Origin: Streptomyces verrucosisporus
GTDB taxonomy: Bacteria; Actinomycetota; Actinomycetes; Streptomycetales; Streptomycetaceae
Assembly: GCF_017114865.1 (NCBI RefSeq)
Contig: NZ_JADEYH010000001.1
Coordinates: forward strand, 557,006 to 621,005
Direction: 5' to 3'
DNA length: 64,000 bases
The stretch's first letter is position 1; each line of letters starts with the position of its first letter. This document shows, piece by piece, positions 49,242-58,789 of the stretch. A program made the translations under genes and the position numbers. A model generated the notes under the pieces. The model did not search any database. It saw only the letters and a list, made by a program, of their open reading frames with translations, and was not told the DNA's origin.

Positions 49242-49329
49242 CCGGCCGCCTCCACCCGTGAGGTCACCCGGTCGGGGAGGGTTGCCAACCCCCCGCGCCA
49301 CACGCCGCCGTTCGTGCGAAGCTGGAGGC

Positions 49330-49851
49330 ATGAGCGCCGATGTGTCACGCAGGATCGTCATCCTCCGACATGCCAAAGCCGACTGGCCCGACGACGTGGC
49401 GGACCACGACAGGCCCCTCGCGGAACGGGGGCGCAGGGACGCACCGGCCGCCGGCCGCTGGCTCGCCGCCAGCGGCATCCTCCCCGACCTCACCCTCTGC
49501 TCCACCGCCGCCCGCACCCGCGAGACCTGGAAGCTGGTCGTCCACGAACTGCCGCAGCGGCCGAGGACGGTCTACGAGAAGCGGCTCTACGAGGCCTCGC
49601 TGGGCGAGCTGATCGCGGTGGTCAACGAGGTGCCGGACGACGTCGTGGACCTCATGCTCGTCGGCCACAACCCCGGCATGCACGCCATGGCCGACGCCCT
49701 CGCCGGAGAGGCCGAGGAGGACGCCAGGAGCCGGCTCGATCACATCGGCTTCCCCACCTCCGCCGCGGCCGTGGTCTCCTTCACCGGCTCCTGGAAGTCC
49801 GTGGAGCTCGGAACGGGCCGCCTCGAGGCGCACTGGGCGCCGCACGACTGA
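49330..49851 (+). CDS. SixA-type histidine phosphatase
   Basis: 173 residues. The phosphohistidine motif is VILRHAKADWPDD (RHA) near residue 11. Second histidine in LMLVGHNPGMHAMADAL near residue 110, and Arg in CSTAARTRETW. Short members of this superfamily act as phosphohistidine phosphatases. GGAGGCATG places ATG at 49330. It converges with serB across a hairpin. Confidence 0.88.
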   Translation: MSADVSRRIVILRHAKADWPDDVADHDRPLAERGRRDAPAAGRWLAASGILPDLTLCSTAARTRETWKLVVHELPQRPRTVYEKRLYEASLGELIAVVNEVPDDVVDLMLVGHNPGMHAMADALAGEAEEDARSRLDHIGFPTSAAAVVSFTGSWKSVELGTGRLEAHWAPHD

Positions 49852-49890
49852 CACCGCACGGCCGACTCCGGGCGGCGTGGGACGGTGCAG

Positions 49891-49927
49891 GGCCCGCCGG
49901 TCCGGACTCACTCCGCTCCGGCGGGCC
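49891..49927. terminator. Terminator hairpin between SixA-type gene and serB
   Basis: GGCCCGCCGG (49891-49900) pairs with CCGGCGGGCC (49918-49927); an inner CGGA/TCCG stem stacks in the loop. It lies between convergent genes. Confidence 0.7.
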
Positions 49928-49959
49928 GCGTGTCCGCGCGGGCGCCGCGCCGGGCGGAC

Positions 49960-51204
49960 TCAGACCGAGGTGTCGGCCGCCTCGACCTCCTCGCGCGTGA
50001 CGCCCAGCAGATACAGCACGGTGTCCAGGAACGGGACGTTCACCGCGGCGTGCGCGGCCTCCTGCACCACCGGCTTGGCGTTGAACGCGACCCCGAGTCC
50101 GGCGGTGTTGAGCATGTCCAGGTCGTTGGCACCGTCCCCGATCGCCACGGTCTGGGCCAGCGGCACTCCGGCCTCCGCCGCGAAGCGGCGCAGCAGCCGG
50201 GCCTTGCCCGCCCGGTCCACGACCTCCCCGACGACCCGGCCGGTCAGCTTCCCGTCCACGATCTCCAGGGTGTTGGCCGAGGCGAAGTCCAGTCCCAGCC
50301 GCTCCCGCAGGTCGTCGGTGACCTGTGTGAAACCGCCCGAGACCACCCCCACCTGATAGCCCAGGCGCTTGAGCGTGCGGATGAGGGTGCGGGCCCCCGG
50401 CGTGAGCCGGACCTCGGAGCGCACCTTGTCCACGACCGACTCGTCCAGCCCCTCCAGCAGTGCCACCCGGGCGTGCAGCGACTGCTCGAAGTCCAGCTCG
50501 CCGCGCATCGCGGCGGCGGTCACCTCGGCGACCTTCTCCTCGCAGCCGGCGTGCGCCGCGAACAGCTCGATCACCTCGTCCTGGATGAGCGTGGAGTCCA
50601 CGTCCATCACCACCAGGCGCTGCGCCCGGCGGTGCAGCCCGGCGGCGACGACGGCGACGTCCACACCCAGGGCCGCCGCCTTCGGGGCCAGGGCGGTGCG
50701 CAGCTCCTCCGTCCCGGTGCCGGACACCGCGAACTCCACCGCCGTGACCGGGTACTTGGCCAGCCGGAAGATCCGGTCGATGTTGCCGCCGACACCGGTT
50801 ATCCGGGCGGCGATGGCGGCCGTGGCCTCGGCGGTCAGCGGATGGCCGAGCACGGTGACGTGGGAGCGGCCGGTGCCGCGCGGCCGGTTGTCGCCCCGGC
50901 CCGAGATGATCTCCGCCTGGAGCCGCATCGACTCCGCCCAGGAGTGCACGGTCGCCCGCAGCCCGCCCTCGGCGCCGCCCCCGCCCGGCGTGGTGACCAG
51001 GGCGCACAGGGTGATGCGGCCGCGGGTGACGACCTGCTCGATGTCTATGACGTCCAGCGAGTAGGCGGCCAGTGTCTCGAAGAGACCTGCGGTGATGCCC
51101 GGCCGGTCCTTGCCGAAGATCTTCACCAGGAGGGTGGGGGTGTCGGCGTCCGTTCCGGCGGTGACGGCGGCGGGGACGGGCGGCGGGGTCTGCGAAGCGC
51201 TCAT
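49960..51204 (-). CDS. serB: Phosphoserine phosphatase SerB with N-terminal ACT domains
   Basis: 414 residues. An N-terminal ACT domain (LLVKIFGKDRPGITAGLFETLA) and a second ACT-like region precede the HAD phosphatase: motif I VVMDVDSTLIQDE near residue 190 (nucleophilic Asp), motif II VVSGGFTQV and motif III AIGDGANDLDML. It makes serine from phosphoserine; the ACT part may sense serine. ATG 51204 is preferred. Confidence 0.93.
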   Translation of the reverse strand: MSASQTPPPVPAAVTAGTDADTPTLLVKIFGKDRPGITAGLFETLAAYSLDVIDIEQVVTRGRITLCALVTTPGGGGAEGGLRATVHSWAESMRLQAEIISGRGDNRPRGTGRSHVTVLGHPLTAEATAAIAARITGVGGNIDRIFRLAKYPVTAVEFAVSGTGTEELRTALAPKAAALGVDVAVVAAGLHRRAQRLVVMDVDSTLIQDEVIELFAAHAGCEEKVAEVTAAAMRGELDFEQSLHARVALLEGLDESVVDKVRSEVRLTPGARTLIRTLKRLGYQVGVVSGGFTQVTDDLRERLGLDFASANTLEIVDGKLTGRVVGEVVDRAGKARLLRRFAAEAGVPLAQTVAIGDGANDLDMLNTAGLGVAFNAKPVVQEAAHAAVNVPFLDTVLYLLGVTREEVEAADTSV

Positions 51205-51496
51205 GATGATCCCTACGGTATCGAGCACCGAAGCGGTTCCGTACGCACGTCCGTACCCCGGACAGCCCCGGTCAGGCCCGGCCGAGACGGTCCGCGCCTC
51301 CGGCGCCGCCGCTTCCCCGCCCCCTCGCCCGCCCCTTTCGGCGGCCGGGGAGCGGACCGTAGCGGTTCGGCAACCATCCGGCGGGGGCGACTTCATGTCC
51401 TGCCGCGGAGCCTGGAATAGTTCCCCCACGATCGTTCACCATCCCTAGCCCCCTCATACAGGGGGTAGCTCGGGGGACAACTTTGTGGGGCATGGA
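51205..51496. other. Divergent intergenic region, promoters not resolved
   Basis: 292 bases between serB and the FHA-ABC gene. Only notable structure: CCCCC (51449-51453) and GGGGG (51461-51465) around TCATACA, flanked by TAGC/TAGCT. CATACA could be a -10 for the rightward gene. No gene is seen. Confidence 0.4.
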
Positions 51497-54043
51497 GTGC
51501 CGGAAGTCGTACTGGAACTGAACGGACGGACCTGGGCGCTCGACCCGTCCAGGTCCTACACCCTCGGACGCGATCCGCAGGGGGACCTCGTGGTCGACGA
51601 CGCCAGGGTCTCCTGGCGTCACGCCACACTGCGCTGGGGCGGCGGGAGCTGGCTCCTGGAGGACCACGGCAGCACCAACGGCACGTACGCGCAGGGAGGG
51701 CGCGTCCAGCAGCTGGAGGTCGGCGCGGGTTCGGTGGTGCATCTCGGCAACGCCACCGACGGGCCCCGACTGGCCTTCTCCGGTCGGCCCGCGGCGGCTC
51801 CCGCGGGCGCTCTCGCGCAGGCGGCGCCCGCCCCGCAGCCGCAGGGCGGCCCCGGCTGGGGCCACCAGCCGCTGGCCCAGGCCCCGGCTCCGCAGCAGCA
51901 GGCCCCGCAGCACGTGAAGCAGCCGGTGCCGCAGCAGTACGCGCCGCAGTCTCCCCAGGGCGCGGTCCCCCCGCACGGCGGCGCCCCGCAGCAGGCGGGC
52001 CCCCCGCTCCACGGGGACCACCGCAACCCGACCACGTTCCACCAGCTCCCGACGGGCCGGGTGATGCGGATCGGCCGCGCGCTGGAGAACGAACTGGTCG
52101 TCTCCGACCTCCAGGTCTCCCGCCACCACGCGGAGTTCCGCTCCGCCCCCGGCGGCCGCTTCGAGATCCGCGACCTCGGCAGCCACAACGGCACGTACGT
52201 CAACGGCCAGCCGCTGCCCAAGTCGGGCACGGCGCTCCTCGGCCCGGACGACATCGTCGGCGTCGGCCACTCGACCTTCCGGGTGGTGGGCGACCGGCTC
52301 GAGGAGTTCGTCGACACCGGCGAGGTCTCCTTCTCCGCCCGTCATCTGACCGTCAAGGTCGACGGCGGCAAGGTGATCCTCAACAACGTCACCTTCGGCG
52401 TGCCCGAGAAGTCCCTGGTGGCCGTCATCGGCCCGTCCGGATCCGGCAAGTCCACACTGCTGCGCGCCCTGACCGGCTACCGCCCGGCCGACGTCGGCGA
52501 GGTCCTCTACGACAACCGGGACCTCTACAAGCAGTTCGCCGAGCTGCGCCAGCGCATCGGCCTGGTCCCGCAGGACGACATCCTCCACAAGGAGCTGACC
52601 GTCCGCACCGCCCTGCGCTACGCCGCCAAGCTGCGCTTCCCCGGCGACGTCGCCGAGGCCGAGCGCAACGCGCGGATCGAGGAGGTGCTGGCCGAGCTCA
52701 AGCTCGACATCCACGCCGGAAAGAAGATCACCTCCCTCTCCGGCGGCCAGCGCAAGCGCGTCTCGGTCGCCCTGGAACTGCTCACCAAGCCGTCCCTGAT
52801 CTTCCTGGACGAACCGACCTCCGGCCTGGACCCGGGCATGGACCGCGACGTGATGAAGCTGCTGCGGGAGCTGGCCGACGACGGCCGCACCGTGCTGGTG
52901 GTCACCCACTCCGTCGCCGAGCTCGCGCTGTGCGACCGTGTTCTGGTGATGGCACCCGGCGGCGGTGTGGCCTACTTCGGCCCGCCCGAGGAGGCCCTGA
53001 ACTTCTTCGGCTACGAGAGCTGGGCGGACGTCTTCTCGGCCTTCGAGAACTACCGTGACTACGACTGGATCGGCCGCTGGCAGGGCTCGCAGCACTACCG
53101 GCTCTACGCCGCCGACCTCGACACCGCCGCCCCGCAGCAGGCGCCCCCCCAGTACGCGCAGTACGCGGCACCGCCCGCGCCGGCGTCCCGCCCGCCCAAG
53201 CCGCAGAGCTGGGGGTCCCAGTTGTGGACCCTCACCCGGCGCTACACGTCGGTCATCGCCTCCGACAAGGGCTTCCTCGCCCTGATGGTCGTCCTGCCCG
53301 TGATCCTGGGCGTGGTCAGCACGGTGATCCCCACCGACCACGGCCTCACACGCAACCCGGCGGGCTTCAACCAGCACGCGGGCACCATCCTGCTGATCCT
53401 CGCGGTCGGCATGTGTCTGTCCGGCGCGGCCAACTCGGTGCGCGAGCTGGTCAAGGAACGGGTCATCTACGAACGGGAACGGGCCACCGGCCTGTCCAGG
53501 TCCGCCTATCTGATGTCCAAGGTGATCGTCCTGGGGATGATCACCGCCTTCCAGGGCGTGATCATCTGCGCCATCGGCTTCTCGGTGCGCGAACTGCCCG
53601 AAGAGGGCCTGATCATGCCCACGGCCGTCGAGCTGTGCGTGGGGATCATCGCCTTCGGCCTCACCTCCATGATGGTCGGCCTGGTGATCTCCTCGCTGGT
53701 GAAGACATCCGAGATGACCATGCCCCTGCTGGTGGGCTTCGCGATCATCCAGCTGGTCTTCACCGGCGTGCTCTTCCAGGTCTTCGACGCGCCCGGCATC
53801 GAGCAGGTCGCCTGGCTGATGCCCTCGCGCTGGGCGGTCGCGGCCACCGGAGCCACCGTCGACCTGTCGCGCACCATGGCCCCCTGGGACCGCGAGAACC
53901 CCACCAACCTTGACCCGCTGTGGGAGCACGCCACGGGGGTGTGGGTGATGGACATGCTGATCCTGCTCGCCATCGGCGTCGCCTGCGGCTTCGCGGTGGC
54001 CCGCCTGCTGCGCCGCCATGAGCCGGAGGTCATGCGCAAATGA
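51497..54043 (+). CDS. FHA-domain ABC-2 type transporter
   Basis: 848 residues. FHA domain 1 (VSWRHATLRWGGGSWLLEDHGSTNGTYAQ, in pieces, residues about 15-90), a Gln/Pro/Ala-rich linker, then FHA domain 2 (RIGRALENELVVSDLQVSRHH and LGSHNGTYVNG, about 190-265). The ABC domain has GPSGSGKST, LSGGQRKRVSVALELL and IFLDEPTSGLDPG. Six membrane helices follow. FHA domains bind phosphothreonine, so export may be tied to Ser/Thr kinases. GTG 51497 fits relatives starting PEVVLELNGRTW; GTG 51485 is possible. Confidence 0.9.
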   Translation: MPEVVLELNGRTWALDPSRSYTLGRDPQGDLVVDDARVSWRHATLRWGGGSWLLEDHGSTNGTYAQGGRVQQLEVGAGSVVHLGNATDGPRLAFSGRPAAAPAGALAQAAPAPQPQGGPGWGHQPLAQAPAPQQQAPQHVKQPVPQQYAPQSPQGAVPPHGGAPQQAGPPLHGDHRNPTTFHQLPTGRVMRIGRALENELVVSDLQVSRHHAEFRSAPGGRFEIRDLGSHNGTYVNGQPLPKSGTALLGPDDIVGVGHSTFRVVGDRLEEFVDTGEVSFSARHLTVKVDGGKVILNNVTFGVPEKSLVAVIGPSGSGKSTLLRALTGYRPADVGEVLYDNRDLYKQFAELRQRIGLVPQDDILHKELTVRTALRYAAKLRFPGDVAEAERNARIEEVLAELKLDIHAGKKITSLSGGQRKRVSVALELLTKPSLIFLDEPTSGLDPGMDRDVMKLLRELADDGRTVLVVTHSVAELALCDRVLVMAPGGGVAYFGPPEEALNFFGYESWADVFSAFENYRDYDWIGRWQGSQHYRLYAADLDTAAPQQAPPQYAQYAAPPAPASRPPKPQSWGSQLWTLTRRYTSVIASDKGFLALMVVLPVILGVVSTVIPTDHGLTRNPAGFNQHAGTILLILAVGMCLSGAANSVRELVKERVIYERERATGLSRSAYLMSKVIVLGMITAFQGVIICAIGFSVRELPEEGLIMPTAVELCVGIIAFGLTSMMVGLVISSLVKTSEMTMPLLVGFAIIQLVFTGVLFQVFDAPGIEQVAWLMPSRWAVAATGATVDLSRTMAPWDRENPTNLDPLWEHATGVWVMDMLILLAIGVACGFAVARLLRRHEPEVMRK

Positions 54044-54046
54044 GCC

Positions 54047-54113
54047 TGTGCCGCGCGGCCGCGCGGCACATGTGCCACCCCCGCCCCGCCGGATCCTTCC
54101 GGCGGGGCGGGGG
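54047..54113. terminator. Two tandem perfect hairpins after the FHA-ABC gene
   Basis: TGTGCCGCGCGG with its own reverse complement forms a 24-base palindrome at 54047-54070. Then CCCCCGCCCCGCCGG (54078-54092) pairs with 54099-54113 over ATCCTT. The second is a strong terminator. Confidence 0.8.
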
Positions 54114-54252
54114 CCGTCAGGGGGCGGGAGGGACGCGGGAGCCGCCGGGCACCGGACGGCGGTGCGTCCGCCGTCGGTCCTACGACCACCGCCCCGACAC
54201 CCCCGGGCGGCGGGCCGATCCGCCCCGCGAACCCCGCCGGTACCGTGACCGC

Positions 54253-55392
54253 ATGCTCCCGAGAACCGGGCTGGCGGCCGTCAGCGCCGCCCTGCTCGCC
54301 ATGAACCGCCGCCTGGAGGCCCGCGAGGTCCTGCAGACGATCACGACATCCGCACGCGAGCTGCTGGACGCCGAGTACGCCGCCCTCGGCGTCCCGGACG
54401 ACCACGGCGGTTTCGCGCAGTTCGTGGTGGCCGGGGTCAGCGACGAGAGGTGGCGGGCGATCGGGCCGCTGCCCCGCCAGCACGGCATCCTCGCCGCCAT
54501 GCTGCGGGACGCCTCTCCGCAGCGGCTCGCCGACGTCCGCCGGGACCCGCGCTTCGAGGGCTGGCCCGACGCCCACCCGGAGATGGCCGACTTCATCGGC
54601 ATGCCGGTCGCCGACGGCGAGGAGGTGCTCGGGGCGATCTTCCTCGCCAACAAGAGGTGCGAGAGCCCCGGGAAGGGCTGCGGCTTCACCGGGGAGGACG
54701 AGGAGCTGCTGCGCCTGCTCGCCGAGCACGCCGCCATCGCGCTGACCAACGCCCGTCTCTACGAGCGCAGCCGCGAGCTGACCATCGCCGGGGAGCGCGC
54801 CCGTATCGCCCATGAACTGCACGACGCGGTCTCCCAGAAGTTGTTCTCCCTGCGCCTGACCGCCCAGGCCGCCACCGCCCTGGTCGGCCGGGACCCGGAC
54901 CGCGCCAGGGAGGAGCTGCGCAGGGTCGCCGGGCTGGCGGCCGAGGCCGCCGACGAGCTGCGGGCCGCCGTCGTCGAACTGCGTCCCGCCGCCCTGGAGG
55001 AGGACGGACTGGTCGCCGCCCTGCGCAGCCAGGTGCAGGTCCTGGACCGGGCGCACAGCGCCCGTGTCGATTTCGGCGCGGAGGGTGTGCGGGCGCTGCC
55101 CGCCGCCCAGGAGGAGGCGCTGCTGAGAGTCGCGCAGGAGGCCCTGCACAACGCTCTGCGGCACTCCGGCGCCCGGCGCGTCACCGTCCTCCTCGCCCGC
55201 CGCGGTACGGGTGCCGTGCTGCGGGTGGCCGACGACGGACGCGGCTTCGACCCCTCGGCGGTCCGCCGCGCGGGCCGCCGCCTGGGCCTGGTGTCGATGC
55301 GCGACCGGGCGGACGGGGTCGGCGGCACGCTGAGGGTGGAATCGAAGCCCGGCGGGGGCACGGTGATCGAGATGGAGGTGCCCGGTGGCTGA
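54253..55392 (+). CDS. GAF-domain sensor histidine kinase (NarL-type partner)
   Basis: 379 residues, no membrane helix. A GAF domain spans about residues 20-170 (ARELLDAEYAALGVPDDHGG to EHAAIALTNARLYERS). The dimerisation helix ERARIAHELHDAVSQKLFSL carries the phospho-accepting His (HisKA_3), and an ATPase domain follows with QEALHNALRHSGA and VADDGRGFDP. It is probably a cytoplasmic redox or ligand sensor. TACCGT lies six bases before ATG 54253: likely leaderless. The stop lies within the next gene. Confidence 0.92.
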   Translation: MLPRTGLAAVSAALLAMNRRLEAREVLQTITTSARELLDAEYAALGVPDDHGGFAQFVVAGVSDERWRAIGPLPRQHGILAAMLRDASPQRLADVRRDPRFEGWPDAHPEMADFIGMPVADGEEVLGAIFLANKRCESPGKGCGFTGEDEELLRLLAEHAAIALTNARLYERSRELTIAGERARIAHELHDAVSQKLFSLRLTAQAATALVGRDPDRAREELRRVAGLAAEAADELRAAVVELRPAALEEDGLVAALRSQVQVLDRAHSARVDFGAEGVRALPAAQEEALLRVAQEALHNALRHSGARRVTVLLARRGTGAVLRVADDGRGFDPSAVRRAGRRLGLVSMRDRADGVGGTLRVESKPGGGTVIEMEVPGG

Positions 55393-56038
55393 AGCGGCCG
55401 GCGAGGTGATCAGAGTCCTGTTGGTGGACGACCACCAGGTCGTGCGCCGGGGACTGCGTACGTTCCTCGAGGTCCAGGGCGACATCGAGGTGGTCGGCGA
55501 GGCCGCCGACGGGGCGGGCGGCGTGGCCCGCGCCGAGGAGCTGCGGCCCGACGTCGTCCTGATGGACCTCAGGATGCCCGGCTCGGACGGCGTCGAGGCG
55601 CTGCGCAAGCTGCGTGAACTGGGCAACCCGGCTCGGGTGCTGGTCGTCACCAGCTTCACCGAGCAGCGCACCGTCGTCCCCGCACTGCGCGCGGGCGCCG
55701 CCGGCTACGTCTACAAGGACATCGACCCCGACGCGCTGGCCGGGGCCATCCGCTCGGTGCACGCGGGGCACGTCCTGCTGCAGCCGGAGGTCGCCCGGGC
55801 CCTGCTCGGCCAGGAGGGGGCCGGCGGCGGACCGGGCCGGGGCACCTCCCTGACCGAGCGGGAGCGCGAGGTGCTCGCGCTGATAGCCGACGGACGCTCC
55901 AACCGGGAGATCGCGCGCCGTCTGGTGCTGTCGGAGAAGACCGTCAAGACGCACGTGTCCAACATCCTGATGAAGCTGGACCTCGCCGACCGCACCCAGG
56001 CCGCGCTGTGGGCCGTCCGGCACGGGACGGCCGGCTGA
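55385..56038 (+). CDS. NarL/LuxR family response regulator
   Basis: 217 residues. The receiver has VLLVDDHQVVRRGL, the phospho-acceptor Asp in DVVLMDLRMPGSDG near residue 60, and Lys in GYVYKDI. The LuxR HTH is LTEREREVLALIADGRSNRE with LSEKTVKTHVSNILMKL. GTG 55385 overlaps the kinase by eight bases, so the pair is co-translated. Targets are not evident; the chaplin gene lies next downstream. Confidence 0.94.
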   Translation: MAEAAGEVIRVLLVDDHQVVRRGLRTFLEVQGDIEVVGEAADGAGGVARAEELRPDVVLMDLRMPGSDGVEALRKLRELGNPARVLVVTSFTEQRTVVPALRAGAAGYVYKDIDPDALAGAIRSVHAGHVLLQPEVARALLGQEGAGGGPGRGTSLTEREREVLALIADGRSNREIARRLVLSEKTVKTHVSNILMKLDLADRTQAALWAVRHGTAG

Positions 56039-56213
56039 CGGGCGGGCGCCTCGTCCTCGTCCCGGCCCCTCCACCTCCCTCCGACGGAGATCCATGCCTA
56101 AATTCATACGAACGTGTGTATGTCACCGGTGTGGCGTATCGCAACAGGTCCCGGCCCGTTCTCCAGTGCGTGCCGCGGCGACCGGCCGCGGCGAACGCAA
56201 GGAGGATCGAGAA

Positions 56214-56453
56214 GTGAAGAACCTCAAGAGGGTCACCGCCGTCGCGATGGTGGCCGGCGGGCTCGTCGCCGCCGGTGCGGGCGCGGCCTCGGCCAGCTCG
56301 GGCGCACAGGGCGCGGCCGCCCACTCGCCCGGCGTCGGCTCGGGCAACGTGATCCAGGTGCCCGTCCACGTGCCGGTCAACATCTGCGGCAACACCGTCA
56401 ACATCATCGGCCTGCTGAACCCGGCCTTCGGCAACGCCTGCGCCAACGCCTGA
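56214..56453 (+). CDS. Short chaplin
   Basis: 79 residues, GTG 56214 with AAGGAGG upstream. The Sec signal peptide (VTAVAMVAGGLVAAGAGAASA) is followed by one chaplin domain: SGNVIQVPVHVPVNICGNTV then NIIGLLNPAFGNACANA. Chaplins assemble into amyloid-like films that let aerial hyphae leave water. The position (after a kinase/regulator pair) fits chpE of S. coelicolor. From memory ChpE lacks the chaplin cysteine pair, whereas both cysteines are present here, as in ChpF-H. The upstream region has CATAC...GTATG at 56105-56122. Confidence 0.9.
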   Translation: MKNLKRVTAVAMVAGGLVAAGAGAASASSGAQGAAAHSPGVGSGNVIQVPVHVPVNICGNTVNIIGLLNPAFGNACANA

Positions 56454-56511
56454 GCACGCGCGCGAGCGGGCGCGGCGGGCGGCTCCGCCCGCGTCCGCCC
56501 GTCCCGCACCG

Positions 56512-56541
56512 CCGGCCTCCCGGGCCCGACCGGGAGGCCGG
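56512..56541. terminator. Terminator hairpin between chaplin and next convergent gene
   Basis: CCGGCCTCCCGG (56512-56523) pairs with CCGGGAGGCCGG (56530-56541) over a 6-base loop. Confidence 0.75.
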
Positions 56542-56550
56542 CTCCCGTGT

Positions 56551-57333
56551 TCAGCCCCGCTCGCGCTCCTCCACATACGCGTTGTACGCGGCCACCACCG
56601 CCCGCCTGGCGGTACGCTCCACCGGCCGCAGAGCCTCGCCTCGCGCCGCCATCGCCCCCGCGCTCACCGCGCCGCCGTGCTCCGGCCCGCCCGCGATCTC
56701 CACCAGCGCGCCCACCCGCTGCGCCAGCTCCAGAACGCGTACCGCGCGCGGCGGATAGCCTGGCGCGAGCAGAGCGCGCCCCGCCTCCGCCCGCGCCCGG
56801 TACGCCTCCAGCGCCGCCGCGGCCACCGGGCCGGAACCGGCCACGTCCAGCCGCGTCAGCACCTCGGTCGCCTCGCGCAGCGCCTCGGCCAGCTCCCGTT
56901 CGGCCTCCCCGAGGGACGGCACGTCCGCGGGCGGGGCCTCGCGCACCGGAAGGCAGTGCCACACCACCTCGGTGTGCACATCGCCCCGCGGACCGGCCTC
57001 ACGCACCAGCGGCACCAGCCCCAGCGGCGCACCCGTCCCGACCACGGCCTCCCCGGCGTCCAGAGCACGGGCGTTGAACCCGGGCGGCCCGCTCAGCCCC
57101 AGCGGATGCCCCGGTGCGGGCAGCGCCAGCCGCAGACCGGTCACCCCCGAGGCGCGCAGCCGGCCGAGCGCGAGGGTGAGACCCACCTCACCGGACTCGC
57201 CCGGCAGGCCCGCCACGCGGTGCACCGTGTCGTCGCCCACGATGCGCGAAGCGGCGTCGTCGGGCGACACCACTCCGGCGAACAGGGCATTTCCCCAGGC
57301 GGCCAGCCGCCCGGAACGAGGTTCTTCGAGCAT
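56551..57333 (-). CDS. Conserved actinobacterial protein of unknown function
   Basis: 260 residues. The first half is beta-rich (GLTLALGRLRASGVTGLRLALPAPG, VVWHCLPVREAPP); the second half is long Ala/Glu/Arg helices (LAEALREATEVLTRLDVAG, ALEAYRARAEAGRALLAPGY). No signal or membrane helix. I do not recognise a named family; the gene seems conserved at this place in streptomycetes. Codon bias supports it. Confidence 0.75.
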   Translation of the reverse strand: MLEEPRSGRLAAWGNALFAGVVSPDDAASRIVGDDTVHRVAGLPGESGEVGLTLALGRLRASGVTGLRLALPAPGHPLGLSGPPGFNARALDAGEAVVGTGAPLGLVPLVREAGPRGDVHTEVVWHCLPVREAPPADVPSLGEAERELAEALREATEVLTRLDVAGSGPVAAAALEAYRARAEAGRALLAPGYPPRAVRVLELAQRVGALVEIAGGPEHGGAVSAGAMAARGEALRPVERTARRAVVAAYNAYVEERERG

Positions 57334-57441
57334 GCCCCCAGCCTAAGGACAGCCGCGCGGAAGAGGTGGCGTAGGTTTTCCCTGGGGACTGTGCCCACAG
57401 GCACAGGCGACAGCCGCGACTGCAATGGGAGACAACGCGCC

Positions 57442-58233
<792 letters not shown>

Positions 58234-58254
58234 CCCGGGCCCTACCATGGCGGT

Positions 58255-58674
58255 GTGGACGCATGGGTGTGGTGGCTGATCGCCGCCGTAGGACTCGGAA
58301 TCCCGCTCGTACTCACAGCCATGCCGGAGTTCGGCATGTTCGCGGTGGGCGCCGTCGCGGCCGCGGCCGTCGCGGCGCTCGGCGGGGGGCTGACGGCCCA
58401 GGTGGTCGTCTTCGTGGTGGTCTCCACCGCGCTGGTCCTCGTCGTCCGCCCCGTCGCCAGACGCATGCGGCAGCGTCCCGAACACCGAAGCGGCGTCGAC
58501 GCGCTGACGGGACGTCAGGCCGTAGTGCTCGAACGGGTCGACGGCTCCGGTGGGCGCATCAAGCTCGCCGGCGAGGTCTGGTCCGCGCGCACCCTCGACG
58601 CGAGCGCGTCCTACGAGCCCGGCGACCAGGTGGACGTGGTGGAGATCGACGGGGCGACCGCCGTCGTGATGTGA
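58255..58674 (+). CDS. NfeD-like membrane protein
   Basis: 139 residues. Three hydrophobic segments (WVWWLIAAVGLGIPLVLTAM, FAVGAVAAAAVAALGGGL, VVVFVVVSTALVLVV) precede a soluble OB-fold domain (LTGRQAVVLERVDGSGGRI, YEPGDQVDVVEIDGATAVV). NfeD proteins pair with stomatin-type proteins, encoded here 116 bases downstream. TACCAT lies six bases before GTG 58255: likely leaderless. Confidence 0.87.
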   Translation: MDAWVWWLIAAVGLGIPLVLTAMPEFGMFAVGAVAAAAVAALGGGLTAQVVVFVVVSTALVLVVRPVARRMRQRPEHRSGVDALTGRQAVVLERVDGSGGRIKLAGEVWSARTLDASASYEPGDQVDVVEIDGATAVVM

Positions 58675-58789
58675 TGGCGGGTGACCGCACGGTCACAGCG
58701 GTCACAACCGCCGGCGACGCCGACGGCGCAGTCAGCCGCGCTGGTCAGCCCGGTCAGCGTGAAATCCTAGGAACGCAGGGGGAGCCACG

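Noticed and set aside
51272..54019. Minus-strand open frame of 915 codons opposite the FHA-ABC gene
   Set aside because: Antisense shadow caused by GC-rich third positions; product is His/Asp/Gly-rich without signatures.
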